Source: an uncultured Frankiales bacterium
GTDB taxonomy: Bacteria; Actinomycetota; Actinomycetes; Mycobacteriales; SCTD01
Reading direction: 5' to 3'
NCBI GenBank assembly: GCA_946479905.1
Contig: CAMLIA010000140.1
Coordinates: 1-11,826, forward strand
Length of the DNA stretch: 11,826 nt
Below, piece after piece: positions 1 through 6,171 of this stretch. The first letter of the stretch is position 1. Every line of letters starts with the position of its first letter. The position numbers and the translations under genes are program-made. Under the pieces are notes generated by a model. That model was not told where the DNA came from, ran no database searches, and saw only the letters and a list, made by a program, of their open reading frames with translations.

Positions 1-77
1 CACCGGCGTCGGCTGCGGAAGACGCGGATCGTGGTGATCGGGCAGCGTCGTGCGCGCCGGATGGAAGGCAGGCTCGG

Positions 78-596
78 GTGCGTCGGCTCCGTGCGGTCAC
101 GTTCGTGGGGACGATGAGCGCGGCCGTGCTGGGGACAAGCTCGGCGTTCGCGAGCGCCACAGTCACCATCGACGGCGACTACTCGTTCGCGAACACGCGA
201 CCGGCGTTCCAGGGGTGCCCGTCGAGCGTCGGCGGTGACGAGTGCCGGGTCCTCGACCTGCAGGGGCTCGGGCTTGCCGACCTGGTGTACGTCTACGGAC
301 AGACCTTCGAACCGGCCGGACCCAGCTGCTTCGACGTGGATGGGACCTTCACCCTCACGCTGCGATCCGACGGCAGCACCATCTCGGGTCCGTCGACGGG
401 TCGGTTCTGCCGGCCGGGGAGCTCGGGAGTGCAACGCGGGGGACCCTCGTTCGGCAACCCGCAGAACGAACACGACAGCATCGACCTCGCGGATGGCTCG
501 GGCCAGTTTGCCGGGCTGCACGGCACCGTCGCCTACGCCGAGCGGAGCTCGGGTGCACACTTCGAAGGGACGCTGCAAGGCACGCTCTCCGACTAG
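78..596 (+). CDS. Secreted four-cysteine protein, function unknown
   Basis: A 172-residue protein not assigned to a named family. The N-terminus (RRLRAV, then a hydrophobic run to about residue 25) is a typical Sec signal peptide with an Ala-Phe-Ala cleavage site after residue 25, so the mature part is exported. It has four cysteines (47, 56, 84, 111), enough for two disulfides. The rest is rich in Gly, Ser, Thr and beta-prone segments (TFTLTLRSDG, GQFAGLHGTVAYAE, FEGTLQGTL). This vaguely recalls the allene-oxide-cyclase/dirigent-like beta-barrels of actinobacterial exported proteins, but that is only an impression. I chose the GTG at 78 because GGAAGG (63-68) lies 9 bases ahead and the signal peptide begins cleanly there; the frame stays open to the window's left edge. 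Bases 1-77 hold no gene I can recognise. The next gene starts 139 bases after the stop, so it is probably a separate transcript. Confidence 0.65.
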   Translation: MRRLRAVTFVGTMSAAVLGTSSAFASATVTIDGDYSFANTRPAFQGCPSSVGGDECRVLDLQGLGLADLVYVYGQTFEPAGPSCFDVDGTFTLTLRSDGSTISGPSTGRFCRPGSSGVQRGGPSFGNPQNEHDSIDLADGSGQFAGLHGTVAYAERSSGAHFEGTLQGTLSD

Positions 597-735
597 GGCC
601 GGGGGCACACGCAGTTCTCGTCTCGGGTGAGATGGCGAGCCACTGGTGCTCCTCTCTCGCGGGGACAGAACGACGACGTCAGGTTCTCGGGTGCCGACGA
701 GGACGCCTCGTCACCGCAGCGTCGAGACTCGGCTC

Positions 736-2115
736 ATGCCACTGCTGGACGCTGTCTCCTCCCTCGTCGGTGCCGAGCATGTGCTCTCCGACGCAGACCT
801 CGTCGGTGGGTACGAGACCGACTGGTTGGGTCGTCGGGTCGGGGGATGCATGTTCGTGGTGCGTCCGGCGGACACCCAGGAGGTGGTCGACGTCGTGCGG
901 GCGTGCCGAGCGGCAGGCGCCGCAGTCGTCCCGCAGGGCGGCAACACGGGGCTCGTCGGTGGCGGCACTCCCCAGGGCGGAGAGGTCGTGATCTCGACCC
1001 GGCGGCTGCTGAGCCCGGCGGTGGTCGACGTCGAAGCCGGTCAGGCGACGCTGTCCGCCGGTACGACGGTGGCGCAGGCCCAGGCGCTGCTCGCGGAGCA
1101 CGGGCTCGAGCTCGGCGTCGACCTGGCGAGCCGCGACTCCGCCACGCTCGGCGGCATCGTGGCCACGAACGCAGGTGGCCTCCGGGTCCCGCGGTTCGGC
1201 CACGTCCGGCAGCAGCTCGTCGGGCTGGAGGCCGTCCTCCCTGACGGGACCCGCATCGAACGCCTGACCGGTCTGCTGAAGGACAACTCCGGTTACGACC
1301 TGTCCTCGCTGCTGTGCGGGAGTGAGGGCACGCTCGGCATCATCACGTCCGCCCGGTTGCGGGTCTGGCCGCGGGCACAGCAACGCGTCACGGCCGTGCT
1401 CGGGATGCCGGACCTGGGCGCGTGCGTCCGGGCCGTCCGTCGGATCCGGGACGTCCTGCCGCAGCTGGAGTGCCTGGAGGCGGTCTTCGCCGACGGCGTC
1501 GAGCGCGCAGTCGCACTGGGGGCACGGCGCGTGCTGCCCGGTCGGCCAGCGGTGGAGCTCCTGGTCGAGGCCTCTGATCGGACCTCCGGCGTCGAGTCGC
1601 TGCTCGACCAGGTCCTCGTGGCCCTCGAGGACGTGCCCGCGATCTGCGCCGCCGTGGCCACGGACGCACGCGGGCGCGAGGAGCTCTGGCAGCGACGCGA
1701 GCGGCAGCCCGAGCTGGTGGGACGCCTGGGGGGCACGCCCCTCAAGCTCGACACCGCTGTGCCGCTGGGAGCGCTTCCGTCGTACGAGCGCGACGTGCGC
1801 GACGCCGTTGCCACAACGGACCCTGGCGCCGAGCTCGTCCTCTACGGGCATGTCGGGGACGGCAGCCTGCACGTGAACGTCGCCGCCACCCCTGAGCGGG
1901 CGTCAGCGGTGCGCGACGCGGTCTTCGACGTCGTCCGTTCGCATCAGGGGTCGATCAGCGCCGAGCACGGGATCGGCCGGGACAAGCAGTCCCGGTTGGC
2001 CTGGGTGCGTACGCCGCATGAGATCGCAGCGATGCGCGCCGTGAAGCGAGCGCTCGACCCCTCGTGGCTGTTCAACCCTGGGGTCCTGCTGGCGTCGCCG
2101 GTCGGCGAGGCCTGA
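736..2115 (+). CDS. FAD-binding oxidase/dehydrogenase, GlcD / D-2-hydroxyglutarate dehydrogenase type
   Basis: A 459-residue flavoprotein of the PCMH-type FAD family that oxidises D-2-hydroxy acids (D-lactate, glycolate, D-2-hydroxyglutarate) to 2-oxo acids. The FAD domain shows PQGGNTGLVGG (66-76), the second FAD segment SRDSATLGGIVATNAGG (132-148) and NSGYDLSSLLCGSEGTLGII (184-203). The C-terminal cap has KLDTAVP (337-343), GHVGDGSLHVNV (371-382) with the expected metal/substrate histidines 372 and 379, SAEHGIGRDK (408-417) and the usual ending WLFNPGVLL. Length and motifs are complete, so it should be active; the exact substrate cannot be read from sequence. I chose ATG 736 over the in-frame start at 646 because family members begin about 30 residues before the first conserved block and the extra 30 residues look non-coding. 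No Shine-Dalgarno is visible. GAGACT ends 6 bases before the ATG, a weak match to a leaderless -10. No partner subunit gene is adjacent. Confidence 0.92.
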   Translation: MPLLDAVSSLVGAEHVLSDADLVGGYETDWLGRRVGGCMFVVRPADTQEVVDVVRACRAAGAAVVPQGGNTGLVGGGTPQGGEVVISTRRLLSPAVVDVEAGQATLSAGTTVAQAQALLAEHGLELGVDLASRDSATLGGIVATNAGGLRVPRFGHVRQQLVGLEAVLPDGTRIERLTGLLKDNSGYDLSSLLCGSEGTLGIITSARLRVWPRAQQRVTAVLGMPDLGACVRAVRRIRDVLPQLECLEAVFADGVERAVALGARRVLPGRPAVELLVEASDRTSGVESLLDQVLVALEDVPAICAAVATDARGREELWQRRERQPELVGRLGGTPLKLDTAVPLGALPSYERDVRDAVATTDPGAELVLYGHVGDGSLHVNVAATPERASAVRDAVFDVVRSHQGSISAEHGIGRDKQSRLAWVRTPHEIAAMRAVKRALDPSWLFNPGVLLASPVGEA

Positions 2116-2242
2116 CGGGCCCGAGGCCGAGCAATGAGGGCGTGACCGGTGTGCCCCCGGCCGACGCCGATGACCCGGAGCCCGGGACGGTGCCACGTAC
2201 ACGATTGTTGAACAGCAGCGTCGGAAACTCAGTTCTCTGCAC

Positions 2243-2258
2243 ATGGCTTGCAAGCCAT
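2243..2258. promoter_or_regulatory. Perfect 16-base palindrome, candidate operator
   Basis: ATGGCTTG is followed directly by its exact reverse complement CAAGCCAT. It is the only perfect palindrome of this size I noticed in the 204-base gap between the oxidase and the serine hydrolase, 61 bases before the hydrolase start. The size and symmetry suit a dimeric repressor site. No regulator gene is adjacent, so its meaning is inferred from position and symmetry only. Confidence 0.4.
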
Positions 2259-2323
2259 ACCTTCGCGGCATGGCTGATGGCATTGAAGAGCACTTCGCCA
2301 AGCACCTCGGAGGGCGGTCATGA
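2243..2323 (+). CDS. Possible 26-codon leader ORF overlapping the serine hydrolase start
   Basis: ATG at 2243 opens a 26-residue frame (MACKPYLRGMADGIEEHF...) whose TGA (2321-2323) overlaps the hydrolase ATG as ATGA, the classic coupling arrangement. The Shine-Dalgarno-like GGAGGG of the hydrolase lies inside it. Upstream of the ATG the same frame is open for another 23 codons, giving a charged, helix-like reading (EQQRRKLSSLH), but without a standard start, so it may be a remnant of a longer gene. No Shine-Dalgarno precedes the ATG, and the first 16 bases are the palindrome, which weakens the case for translation. I do not recognise the peptide. Confidence 0.25.
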   Translation: MACKPYLRGMADGIEEHFAKHLGGRS

Positions 2324-3408
2324 TCCTCGACGAGATCCAGCGGGCCGGGGAGGAGTGGGCCGGAACCCGGCAGGAGCTCACGCTCGTCATCGGCCTCACT
2401 CAAGAGGGGAAGCGCACGTTCTTCCCCTTCCGCTCGCCCGACGCGGAGTACGTACCGCTGCCCGACGAGCGGACGATCTACGAGATCGGCTCATTCTCGA
2501 AGGTCTACACGACCTCACTGCTCTCGGTGCTCGTGTCAAAGGGCATGCTCTCGCTCGAGGACACCCTGGGTCAGTTCTTCCCGTCGCTGGAGCTCCGGCC
2601 CGAGATCGCCGAGATCACGCTGTTCGATCTCGCGACCAACTCGTCGGGCCTGTCCGGGGACGGCATCGTCCTCGCGCGGCTCATCGCCGCCGCGGTCGCG
2701 ACCGGGGACCCAAGCAAGTTCACCTACTACGCGGACTACACGAAGGCGCACCTGGACGAGGAGCTCCAGGTCGCCGAGCTCGTCCGTCCCCGCGGCAGCG
2801 GCTGGGAGTACTCCCGGACCGGGCACTCCGTGCTCGGCCACGCCCTCGAGGTCGCCTCGGGGGAAAGGTACGAGCCGCTGCTGAAGCGCCTCGTCTGCGA
2901 GCCACTCGGCCTCGTCGACACGACGTACACGCTGACGCCGGAGCAGGAAGCCCGGCTGGTCCACGGCTACTACGAAGACGGCACGCGCTCGCCCAACTGG
3001 TACTGGGACATCATGCTGCCGCAAGGCGGCATCCGGTCGACGATGGCCGACATGCTGACCTTCATCGAGTCCAACATGGCAGACGACGGCCCACTGAGCG
3101 CCGACCTACGGCGTGCCCAGGAGACGGAAGTCGTGTGGCCCGAGGCAGCGACGCCGCCCAAGGCGCCATACGGCAGCACCGCAGCGTTCACACAGGGGCT
3201 GGGCTGGTGGAACCTGGATCGCGGCCACGGGCCGGTCACTCAGCACGCGGGTGCGACGATGTCGTACCAATCGTTCGGCGCGTTCCACCGCAAGACCAAG
3301 ACAGGACTCGTCGCCATGACCTCCAGCGCAGCGAACCTGGTGGACGCTGTGACGTTCCCGCAGCTCGCCCAGCGACTGATCGACTCTGCGGTCGAGGAAG
3401 CTCTGTAG
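2320..3408 (+). CDS. Serine hydrolase, beta-lactamase / class C fold (esterase or peptidase-like)
   Basis: A 362-residue protein of the beta-lactamase-related serine hydrolase family, which includes esterases, D-aminopeptidases and class C beta-lactamases. The nucleophile motif SxxK is S58-F-S-K61 in EIGSFSKVYT. The block FDLATNSSGLSG (102-113) matches the family's typical L-x-T-H-T-S-G-L segment. The second motif, usually Tyr-x-Asn, is Y164-S-R166 in WEYSRTGHSVLG, so the Asn is replaced by Arg. LPQGGIRSTMADMLTF (233-248) is the usual 'GG..ST..D' helix, and QHAGATMSYQSF (308-319) supplies the third, His-x-Gly-like motif. There is no signal peptide, so it is probably cytoplasmic and unlikely to be a periplasm-type antibiotic resistance enzyme. 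ATG 2320 has GGAGGG (2309-2314) 5 bases ahead. The true substrate is not evident. Confidence 0.88.
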   Translation: MILDEIQRAGEEWAGTRQELTLVIGLTQEGKRTFFPFRSPDAEYVPLPDERTIYEIGSFSKVYTTSLLSVLVSKGMLSLEDTLGQFFPSLELRPEIAEITLFDLATNSSGLSGDGIVLARLIAAAVATGDPSKFTYYADYTKAHLDEELQVAELVRPRGSGWEYSRTGHSVLGHALEVASGERYEPLLKRLVCEPLGLVDTTYTLTPEQEARLVHGYYEDGTRSPNWYWDIMLPQGGIRSTMADMLTFIESNMADDGPLSADLRRAQETEVVWPEAATPPKAPYGSTAAFTQGLGWWNLDRGHGPVTQHAGATMSYQSFGAFHRKTKTGLVAMTSSAANLVDAVTFPQLAQRLIDSAVEEAL

Positions 3409-3410
3409 GC

Positions 3411-3593
3411 CGAAACGATGATCTGGGTGTGTGGAGTGACGTCGACCTGCTGGTCGACCTGCCCGAAGACACCAGCCGGTTCGAGGTCCTGGCCTTGGAG
3501 GGCAGCCTCAAAGTCAAGGTCGACCTGTCAACCGTGACCGGCCTCAAGCCGCGCGTGCGAGCAGCGGCTCTCGCCGACGCGGTTGCCCTGTGA
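3411..3593 (+). pseudogene. 5'-truncated MNT-type nucleotidyltransferase (antitoxin) remnant
   Basis: This frame reads RNDDLGVWSDVDLLVDLPED, then FEVLALEGSLKVKVDLSTV, then GLKPRVRAAALADAVAL and a stop. The S-D-V-D-L-L-V core carries the metal-binding Asp-x-Asp of minimal nucleotidyltransferases, and G-L-K-P-R-V-R with a final A-D-A-V-x-L is the usual C-terminus of the MntA-type antitoxins paired with HEPN toxins. The N-terminal 25-35 residues, including the Gly-Ser nucleotide-binding motif in its normal spacing, are missing. The only in-frame start left is GTG 3429, which would give about 54 residues and begin inside the motif. A similar-looking GSSVGR lies just upstream in this frame, but inside the hydrolase's last codons and with the wrong spacing. 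I call it a remnant: the family match is good, and loss of function is inferred from the missing half. Confidence 0.65.
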
Positions 3594-3622
3594 GTCGGCG
3601 TGCCGCCGAGAGGCTGCGAGTC
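3590..3622 (+). pseudogene. Possible start of a HEPN (DUF86-type) toxin gene, truncated
   Basis: GTG at 3590 overlaps the nucleotidyltransferase TGA as GTGA, as is common for MNT-HEPN pairs. The first ten codons read M-S-R-R-A-A-E-R-L-R, which resembles the opening helix of HEPN partners (often SR...AERLRDIL). After that the frame turns into Pro/Ser/Thr/Gly-rich sequence with no helical HEPN body, and the R-x4-6-H active-site motif is absent in the next 100 codons. It is therefore best read as the stub of a deleted toxin gene. Ten residues is little evidence, and the position is what makes it credible. Confidence 0.4.
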
Positions 3623-3996
3623 TCGCCCCTCACTACTTCGACACCGCACACGGCCGAGTACGGACCGCCTTCACGTGGTGATCAGCGGGCCTCTCCAGTC
3701 CCAGCGGACACCTCCGGCGAGCCCCTGACCTGCAGGTTCTCGCCGGGTGATCTTGTGTTCGAGGGTGGACACGGCGCTAAGCCCCACTGCTCGCTGAACC
3801 GGGGTCCTGCAGGCTCAAGCGGCGTCCTGGTGGTCGCATGCCCGCCGCTCCTCAAGGCCGGGCAGCAGAGCCGGATGGATGTGCCGTCGGCCCTGCGGCC
3901 CGTGGACTAGCCGGAGCCGGCGGCAGACGCTTTCCGGGAGCCTGCGCCGGGACGTACTCTGCGCACACGCACATCAGTTGGGGGCCTGGGGGCGGC
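3623..3996. other. Gene-poor gap with no recognisable gene
   Basis: About 370 bases between the toxin stub and the cupin. Frames on both strands give Pro/Ser/Arg-rich text without a domain I recognise, and no RNA gene fits. Two 8-base palindromes CCTGCAGG occur at 3729-3736 and 3806-3813, 77 bases apart. A short plus-strand reading HYFDTAHGRVRTAFTW then stop (about 3632-3682) looks more protein-like than its surroundings and may be a scrap of a lost gene. TTTCCG (3931-3936) and TACTCT (3955-3960), 18 bases apart, could be a weak promoter for the cupin gene. The stretch is consistent with decay after insertion or deletion. Confidence 0.45.
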
Positions 3997-4338
3997 ATGA
4001 CATTCGACATGACGGTGGGCTACAACAGCACCGAGGCGGAGGCGATCGCCGAGATCGAGGCCCGTGGCTGGCATGCGCTGACCCTGACGGCCCCGCCCGA
4101 GGACGGCGACTGGCACTGGCACGACTTCGACTCCCTCATCTTCGTCCTCGAAGGCCAGGCCCGCGTCGAGTTCATGGACGGCTCGCCCGCCCTCGAAGGC
4201 AGCGCGGGAGCACGCATCAGCGCGCCACGGGAGGTCGTCCACCGGGAGATCACCGGCGGTTATCGAGCCGTCTTCGGCCTCAGCGTCGACCCCATGACGC
4301 TGACCGAGGCGAACAAGCCACTACCGGTCTCCGTCTGA
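3997..4338 (+). CDS. Small single-domain cupin protein
   Basis: A 113-residue protein with a single cupin (small beta-barrel) domain. Motif 1 is G37-D-W-H-W-H-D-F-D-S-L-I-F-V-L-E-G53: the metal ligands would be H40 and H42, but the usual Glu that follows is Asp or Ser here. Motif 2 is S-A-P-R-E-V-V-H-R (75-83), giving P77 and H82. Three histidines suggest a bound divalent metal, but small cupins range from isomerases and dioxygenases to pure binding proteins, so no reaction can be assigned. ATG 3997 is chosen because the protein begins shortly before the first strand; the longer frame from 3838 is Pro/Gly/Ala-rich and unlike coding sequence. The Shine-Dalgarno is weak (GGGGGCGG just ahead); M5 is an alternative start. 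It is probably a single-gene transcript, ending 29 bases from the opposing tRNA gene. Confidence 0.83.
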   Translation: MTFDMTVGYNSTEAEAIAEIEARGWHALTLTAPPEDGDWHWHDFDSLIFVLEGQARVEFMDGSPALEGSAGARISAPREVVHREITGGYRAVFGLSVDPMTLTEANKPLPVSV

Positions 4339-4367
4339 CGGCCGCCGACCGTCGTCGACGACCAGAG

Positions 4368-4452
4368 TGTCCGAGGGGGGACTTGAACCCCCATGCCCTT
4401 TTGGGGCACTAGCACCTCAAGCTAGCGCGTCTGCCAATTCCGCCACCCGGAC
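4368..4452 (-). tRNA. tRNA-Leu (anticodon GAG)
   Basis: The minus strand folds as a type II tRNA. The acceptor GTCCGGG pairs with CTCGGAC (one G-U pair) followed by discriminator A. The D-loop carries AATTGGCAGA. The anticodon stem CTAGC/GCTAG encloses the loop TTGAGGT, giving GAG, which reads CUC/CUU leucine codons. There is a long variable arm (TGCCC/GGGCA), and the T-arm is GGGGG-TTCAAGT-CCCCC. CCA is not encoded, as is common in actinobacteria, so it is added after transcription. The length of 85 without CCA and the long variable arm fit tRNA-Leu. Confidence 0.97.
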
Positions 4453-4487
4453 AAGGGTGTTGCCCGGTTGCCCGGACAGCGCTGAAG

Positions 4488-4493
4488 ACTATA
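4488..4493 (-). promoter_or_regulatory. -10 element of the tRNA-Leu promoter
   Basis: On the minus strand this reads TATAGT, close to TATAAT, 35 bases ahead of the mature tRNA 5' end, leaving a short leader for RNase P to remove. No convincing TTGACA-like -35 is seen at 16-18 bases. Confidence 0.5.
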
Positions 4494-4507
4494 GCGGGGG
4501 CCGGGGC

Positions 4508-4513
4508 TAGCGT
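4508..4513 (+). promoter_or_regulatory. Leaderless -10 (TAGCGT) for the M20 peptidase gene
   Basis: TAGCGT fits the actinobacterial TANNNT -10 and ends 7 bases before ATG 4521, so transcription would start at or next to the A of the start codon. No Shine-Dalgarno is present ahead of this gene, which supports leaderless translation. The same hexamer at the same distance precedes the aldo/keto reductase. Confidence 0.55.
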
Positions 4514-4520
4514 GCTCGGC

Positions 4521-5822
4521 ATGAGCACCGCCGAGGACGAAGCCGTCGGGATCCTGCAGGACCTGATCCGGTGCGAGAGCGTCAACGACGGGACCGGCCG
4601 CGGCAAGGGGGAGCGGCAGGCGGCTGAGTACGTCGCCGGGAAGCTCGAGGAGGTCGGGCTGCACGCGGAGATCTTCGAGTCCGCGCCGAACCGGGCGAGC
4701 GTCGTCGCGCGGATGGAGGGCACCGACAGCAGCCGGGACGCGCTGCTGCTCCACCACCACCTCGACGTCGTGCCGGCCGAGCCCAAGGAGTGGACCTACG
4801 ACCCGTTCGCCGGCGAGCTGGCGCAGGGCTGCGTGTGGGGCCGCGGGGCCGTGGACATGCTCGACATGAACGCCATGACCCTGGCGGTCGTGCGGGACCG
4901 GATGCGCACCGGCCGCAAGCCGCCGCGCGACGTCGTCCTCACCTTCATGGCCGACGAGGAGGCCGGCGGGGTCTTCGGGGCGCACTGGCTGGTCGACAAG
5001 AAGCCCCAGCTGTTCGACGGGGTGACCGAGGCCATCGGCGAGGTCGGCGGCTTCAGCCTGACCGTCAACGACGACCTGCGGCTCTACCTCATCGAGACCG
5101 CGCAGAAGGGCATCGCCTGGATGCGCCTGACCGCGCAGGGCACCGCGGGCCACGGCAGCATGATCAACGACGACAACGCGGTGACCCAGCTGTGCGAGGC
5201 GGTCGCCCGGCTGGGACGCCACGAGTTCCCGATCCACGTCACCAAGACCGTACGAGCCTTCCTGGACTGCGTCAGCGAGGCGTTCGGCATCGAGCTCGAC
5301 CCGGACGACATGGAGGCGACCGTCGCCAAGCTCGGCCCGCTGGCGCGGATCATCGGCGCGACCCTGCGCAACACGGCGAACCCGACGATGCTGGACGGGG
5401 GCTACAAGCACAACGTCATCCCGCAGTACGCCCACGCCAACGTCGACGGCCGGTTCCTGCCGGGCTTCGAGGAGGAGTACGAGCGAGAGCTCGACGCCGT
5501 GCTCGGCCCCGGGATCGTCCGGGAGTACGTCCACCACGACATCGCGGTGGAGACCGACTTCGAGGGGGCCCTCGTCGACGCGATGGCGGCCTCGTTGAAG
5601 GCCGAGGACCCCGGTGCCCGCGCCGTGCCGTACACCTTGTCCGGCGGGACCGACGCGAAGAGCTTCAGCCTGCTCGGGATCCGCTGCTTCGGGTTCGCGC
5701 CGCTGCGGCTGCCGGCGGACCTGGACTTCGCCGCCATGTTCCACGGCGTCGACGAGCGGGTGCCGGTGGAGTCGCTCCAGTTCGGCGTCCGGGTGCTCGA
5801 CCGCTTCCTCGACGCCAGCTGA
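4521..5822 (+). CDS. M20-family zinc metallopeptidase (ArgE/DapE/CPG2-like)
   Basis: A 433-residue cytoplasmic amidohydrolase of peptidase family M20, which uses two zinc ions to cleave acyl-amino acids or short peptides. Visible active-site parts: H80-L-D82 in LLLHHHLDVVP (first zinc ligand and assisting Asp), D112 in WGRGAVDM (bridging ligand), E146-E147 in FMADEEAGG (catalytic base and ligand), E174 in AIGEVGG, H211 in GHGSMI (dimer-domain His) and H408 in MFHGVDERVP (last ligand). SGGTDAKSF (374-382) is the substrate-carboxylate segment. All catalytic residues are present and the length is normal. A similar actinobacterial protein is M. tuberculosis Rv2141c (named dapE2), but DapE activity should not be assumed. 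ATG 4521 is preferred to GTG 4512 because a leaderless -10 sits 7 bases ahead. It converges on the DUF5703/reductase pair, with palindromic repeats between. Confidence 0.94.
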   Translation: MSTAEDEAVGILQDLIRCESVNDGTGRGKGERQAAEYVAGKLEEVGLHAEIFESAPNRASVVARMEGTDSSRDALLLHHHLDVVPAEPKEWTYDPFAGELAQGCVWGRGAVDMLDMNAMTLAVVRDRMRTGRKPPRDVVLTFMADEEAGGVFGAHWLVDKKPQLFDGVTEAIGEVGGFSLTVNDDLRLYLIETAQKGIAWMRLTAQGTAGHGSMINDDNAVTQLCEAVARLGRHEFPIHVTKTVRAFLDCVSEAFGIELDPDDMEATVAKLGPLARIIGATLRNTANPTMLDGGYKHNVIPQYAHANVDGRFLPGFEEEYERELDAVLGPGIVREYVHHDIAVETDFEGALVDAMAASLKAEDPGARAVPYTLSGGTDAKSFSLLGIRCFGFAPLRLPADLDFAAMFHGVDERVPVESLQFGVRVLDRFLDAS

Positions 5823-5839
5823 CTGAGGGCACCCGCCTC

Positions 5840-5951
5840 GATCCGTGCCGCTCTGCGCGGCCTTCCTCCGCGGGGAACCGGCACACATCGCGCCAAGGCC
5901 TGATGCGTGTCGCTCCACGCGGCGGTCCTACGCGGGGGAGCGGCACACATC
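5840..5951. repeat. Two tandem copies of a palindromic element, 62-base spacing
   Basis: Copy 1 (5840-5889) and copy 2 (5902-5951) align without gaps over about 50 bases. Both start GAT-C/G-CGTG, share CGCTC and CGCGG in the left half, and end in CGGCACACATC. Each copy is itself an inverted repeat. They fill most of the 140-base gap between the convergent M20 and DUF5703 genes. This is REP-like and may recur elsewhere in the genome. Confidence 0.7.
5902..5951. terminator. Strong hairpin between convergent genes, likely two-way terminator
   Basis: The left arm 5902-5921 pairs with the right arm 5931-5951 over about 18 pairs with two mismatches, one wobble and one bulged base, around a 9-base loop. 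On the minus strand it begins 11 bases after the DUF5703 stop. There is no U-run on either side, as is usual for high-GC actinobacteria, so a terminator role is inferred from position and structure. Confidence 0.5.
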
Positions 5952-5962
5952 CCTGCGAGCCG

Positions 5963-6160
5963 TCAGGTCGTCAGGGGCGGGAGGGGCTCAGCGCGAAGGC
6001 GGCGTCGCAAGGTGACCTTGCGGACGCCGCCCTCGAAGATCGCGTGGCGGAGCAGCTCCCAGTCGCCGTACTCGGCGTGGATGCCGAGCACGTCCCTGGC
6101 GTGCCGGCTGCTCACCCCCCTCGGGAGGGTGATCGTGCGGTGCTCGTAGTCAACTGCCAT
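5963..6160 (-). CDS. DUF5703 family protein
   Basis: A 65-residue, strongly basic protein. The pattern DYEHRTITLPRGVSSRHARD (residues 4-23), then HAEYGDWELLRH (28-39) and VRKVTLRRRLR (46-56), matches the small actinobacterial DUF5703 proteins, whose function is unknown to me. No membrane segment or signal peptide is present. ATG 6160 lies 11 bases after the reductase stop, with AAGG 9 bases ahead for ribosome binding, so it is probably the second gene of a two-gene operon. TAAGGT ends 8 bases before the ATG and could also serve as a leaderless -10, allowing separate transcription. A strong hairpin follows its stop. Confidence 0.85.
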   Translation of the reverse strand: MAVDYEHRTITLPRGVSSRHARDVLGIHAEYGDWELLRHAIFEGGVRKVTLRRRLRAEPLPPLTT

Positions 6161-6171
6161 CGACGACGACC

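Noticed and set aside
3396..3422. Gly-Ser-Ser-Val-Gly-Arg-Asn-Asp-Asp reading as the missing nucleotide-binding motif of the MNT remnant
   Set aside because: It overlaps the hydrolase's last codons, has two residues too many before the Asp-x-Asp, and nothing upstream resembles an MNT N-terminus; possibly coincidence.
3436..3533. GTCGACCTG repeated three times
   Set aside because: Explained by the Val-Asp-Leu codons of the nucleotidyltransferase remnant, not a DNA repeat element.
2064..3593. A 509-codon open frame running through the whole serine hydrolase
   Set aside because: Its upstream part is an Arg/Gly/Ala-rich shadow of the hydrolase in another frame; only its last 60 codons, after the hydrolase stop, resemble a real protein (the MNT remnant).
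3740..3835. Possible tRNA-like or small RNA fold in the gap before the cupin
   Set aside because: No T-loop consensus, no acceptor pairing and no consistent cloverleaf could be found.
4351..4362. 12-base palindrome GTCGTCGACGAC between cupin and tRNA as a terminator
   Set aside because: As a hairpin it gives only about four base pairs around a 4-base loop, with no U-run; too weak to call.
4422..5918. Long minus-strand frame opposite the M20 gene
   Set aside because: Runs across the tRNA and repeats, has shadow-type composition and no domain; the plus-strand gene has full catalytic motifs.
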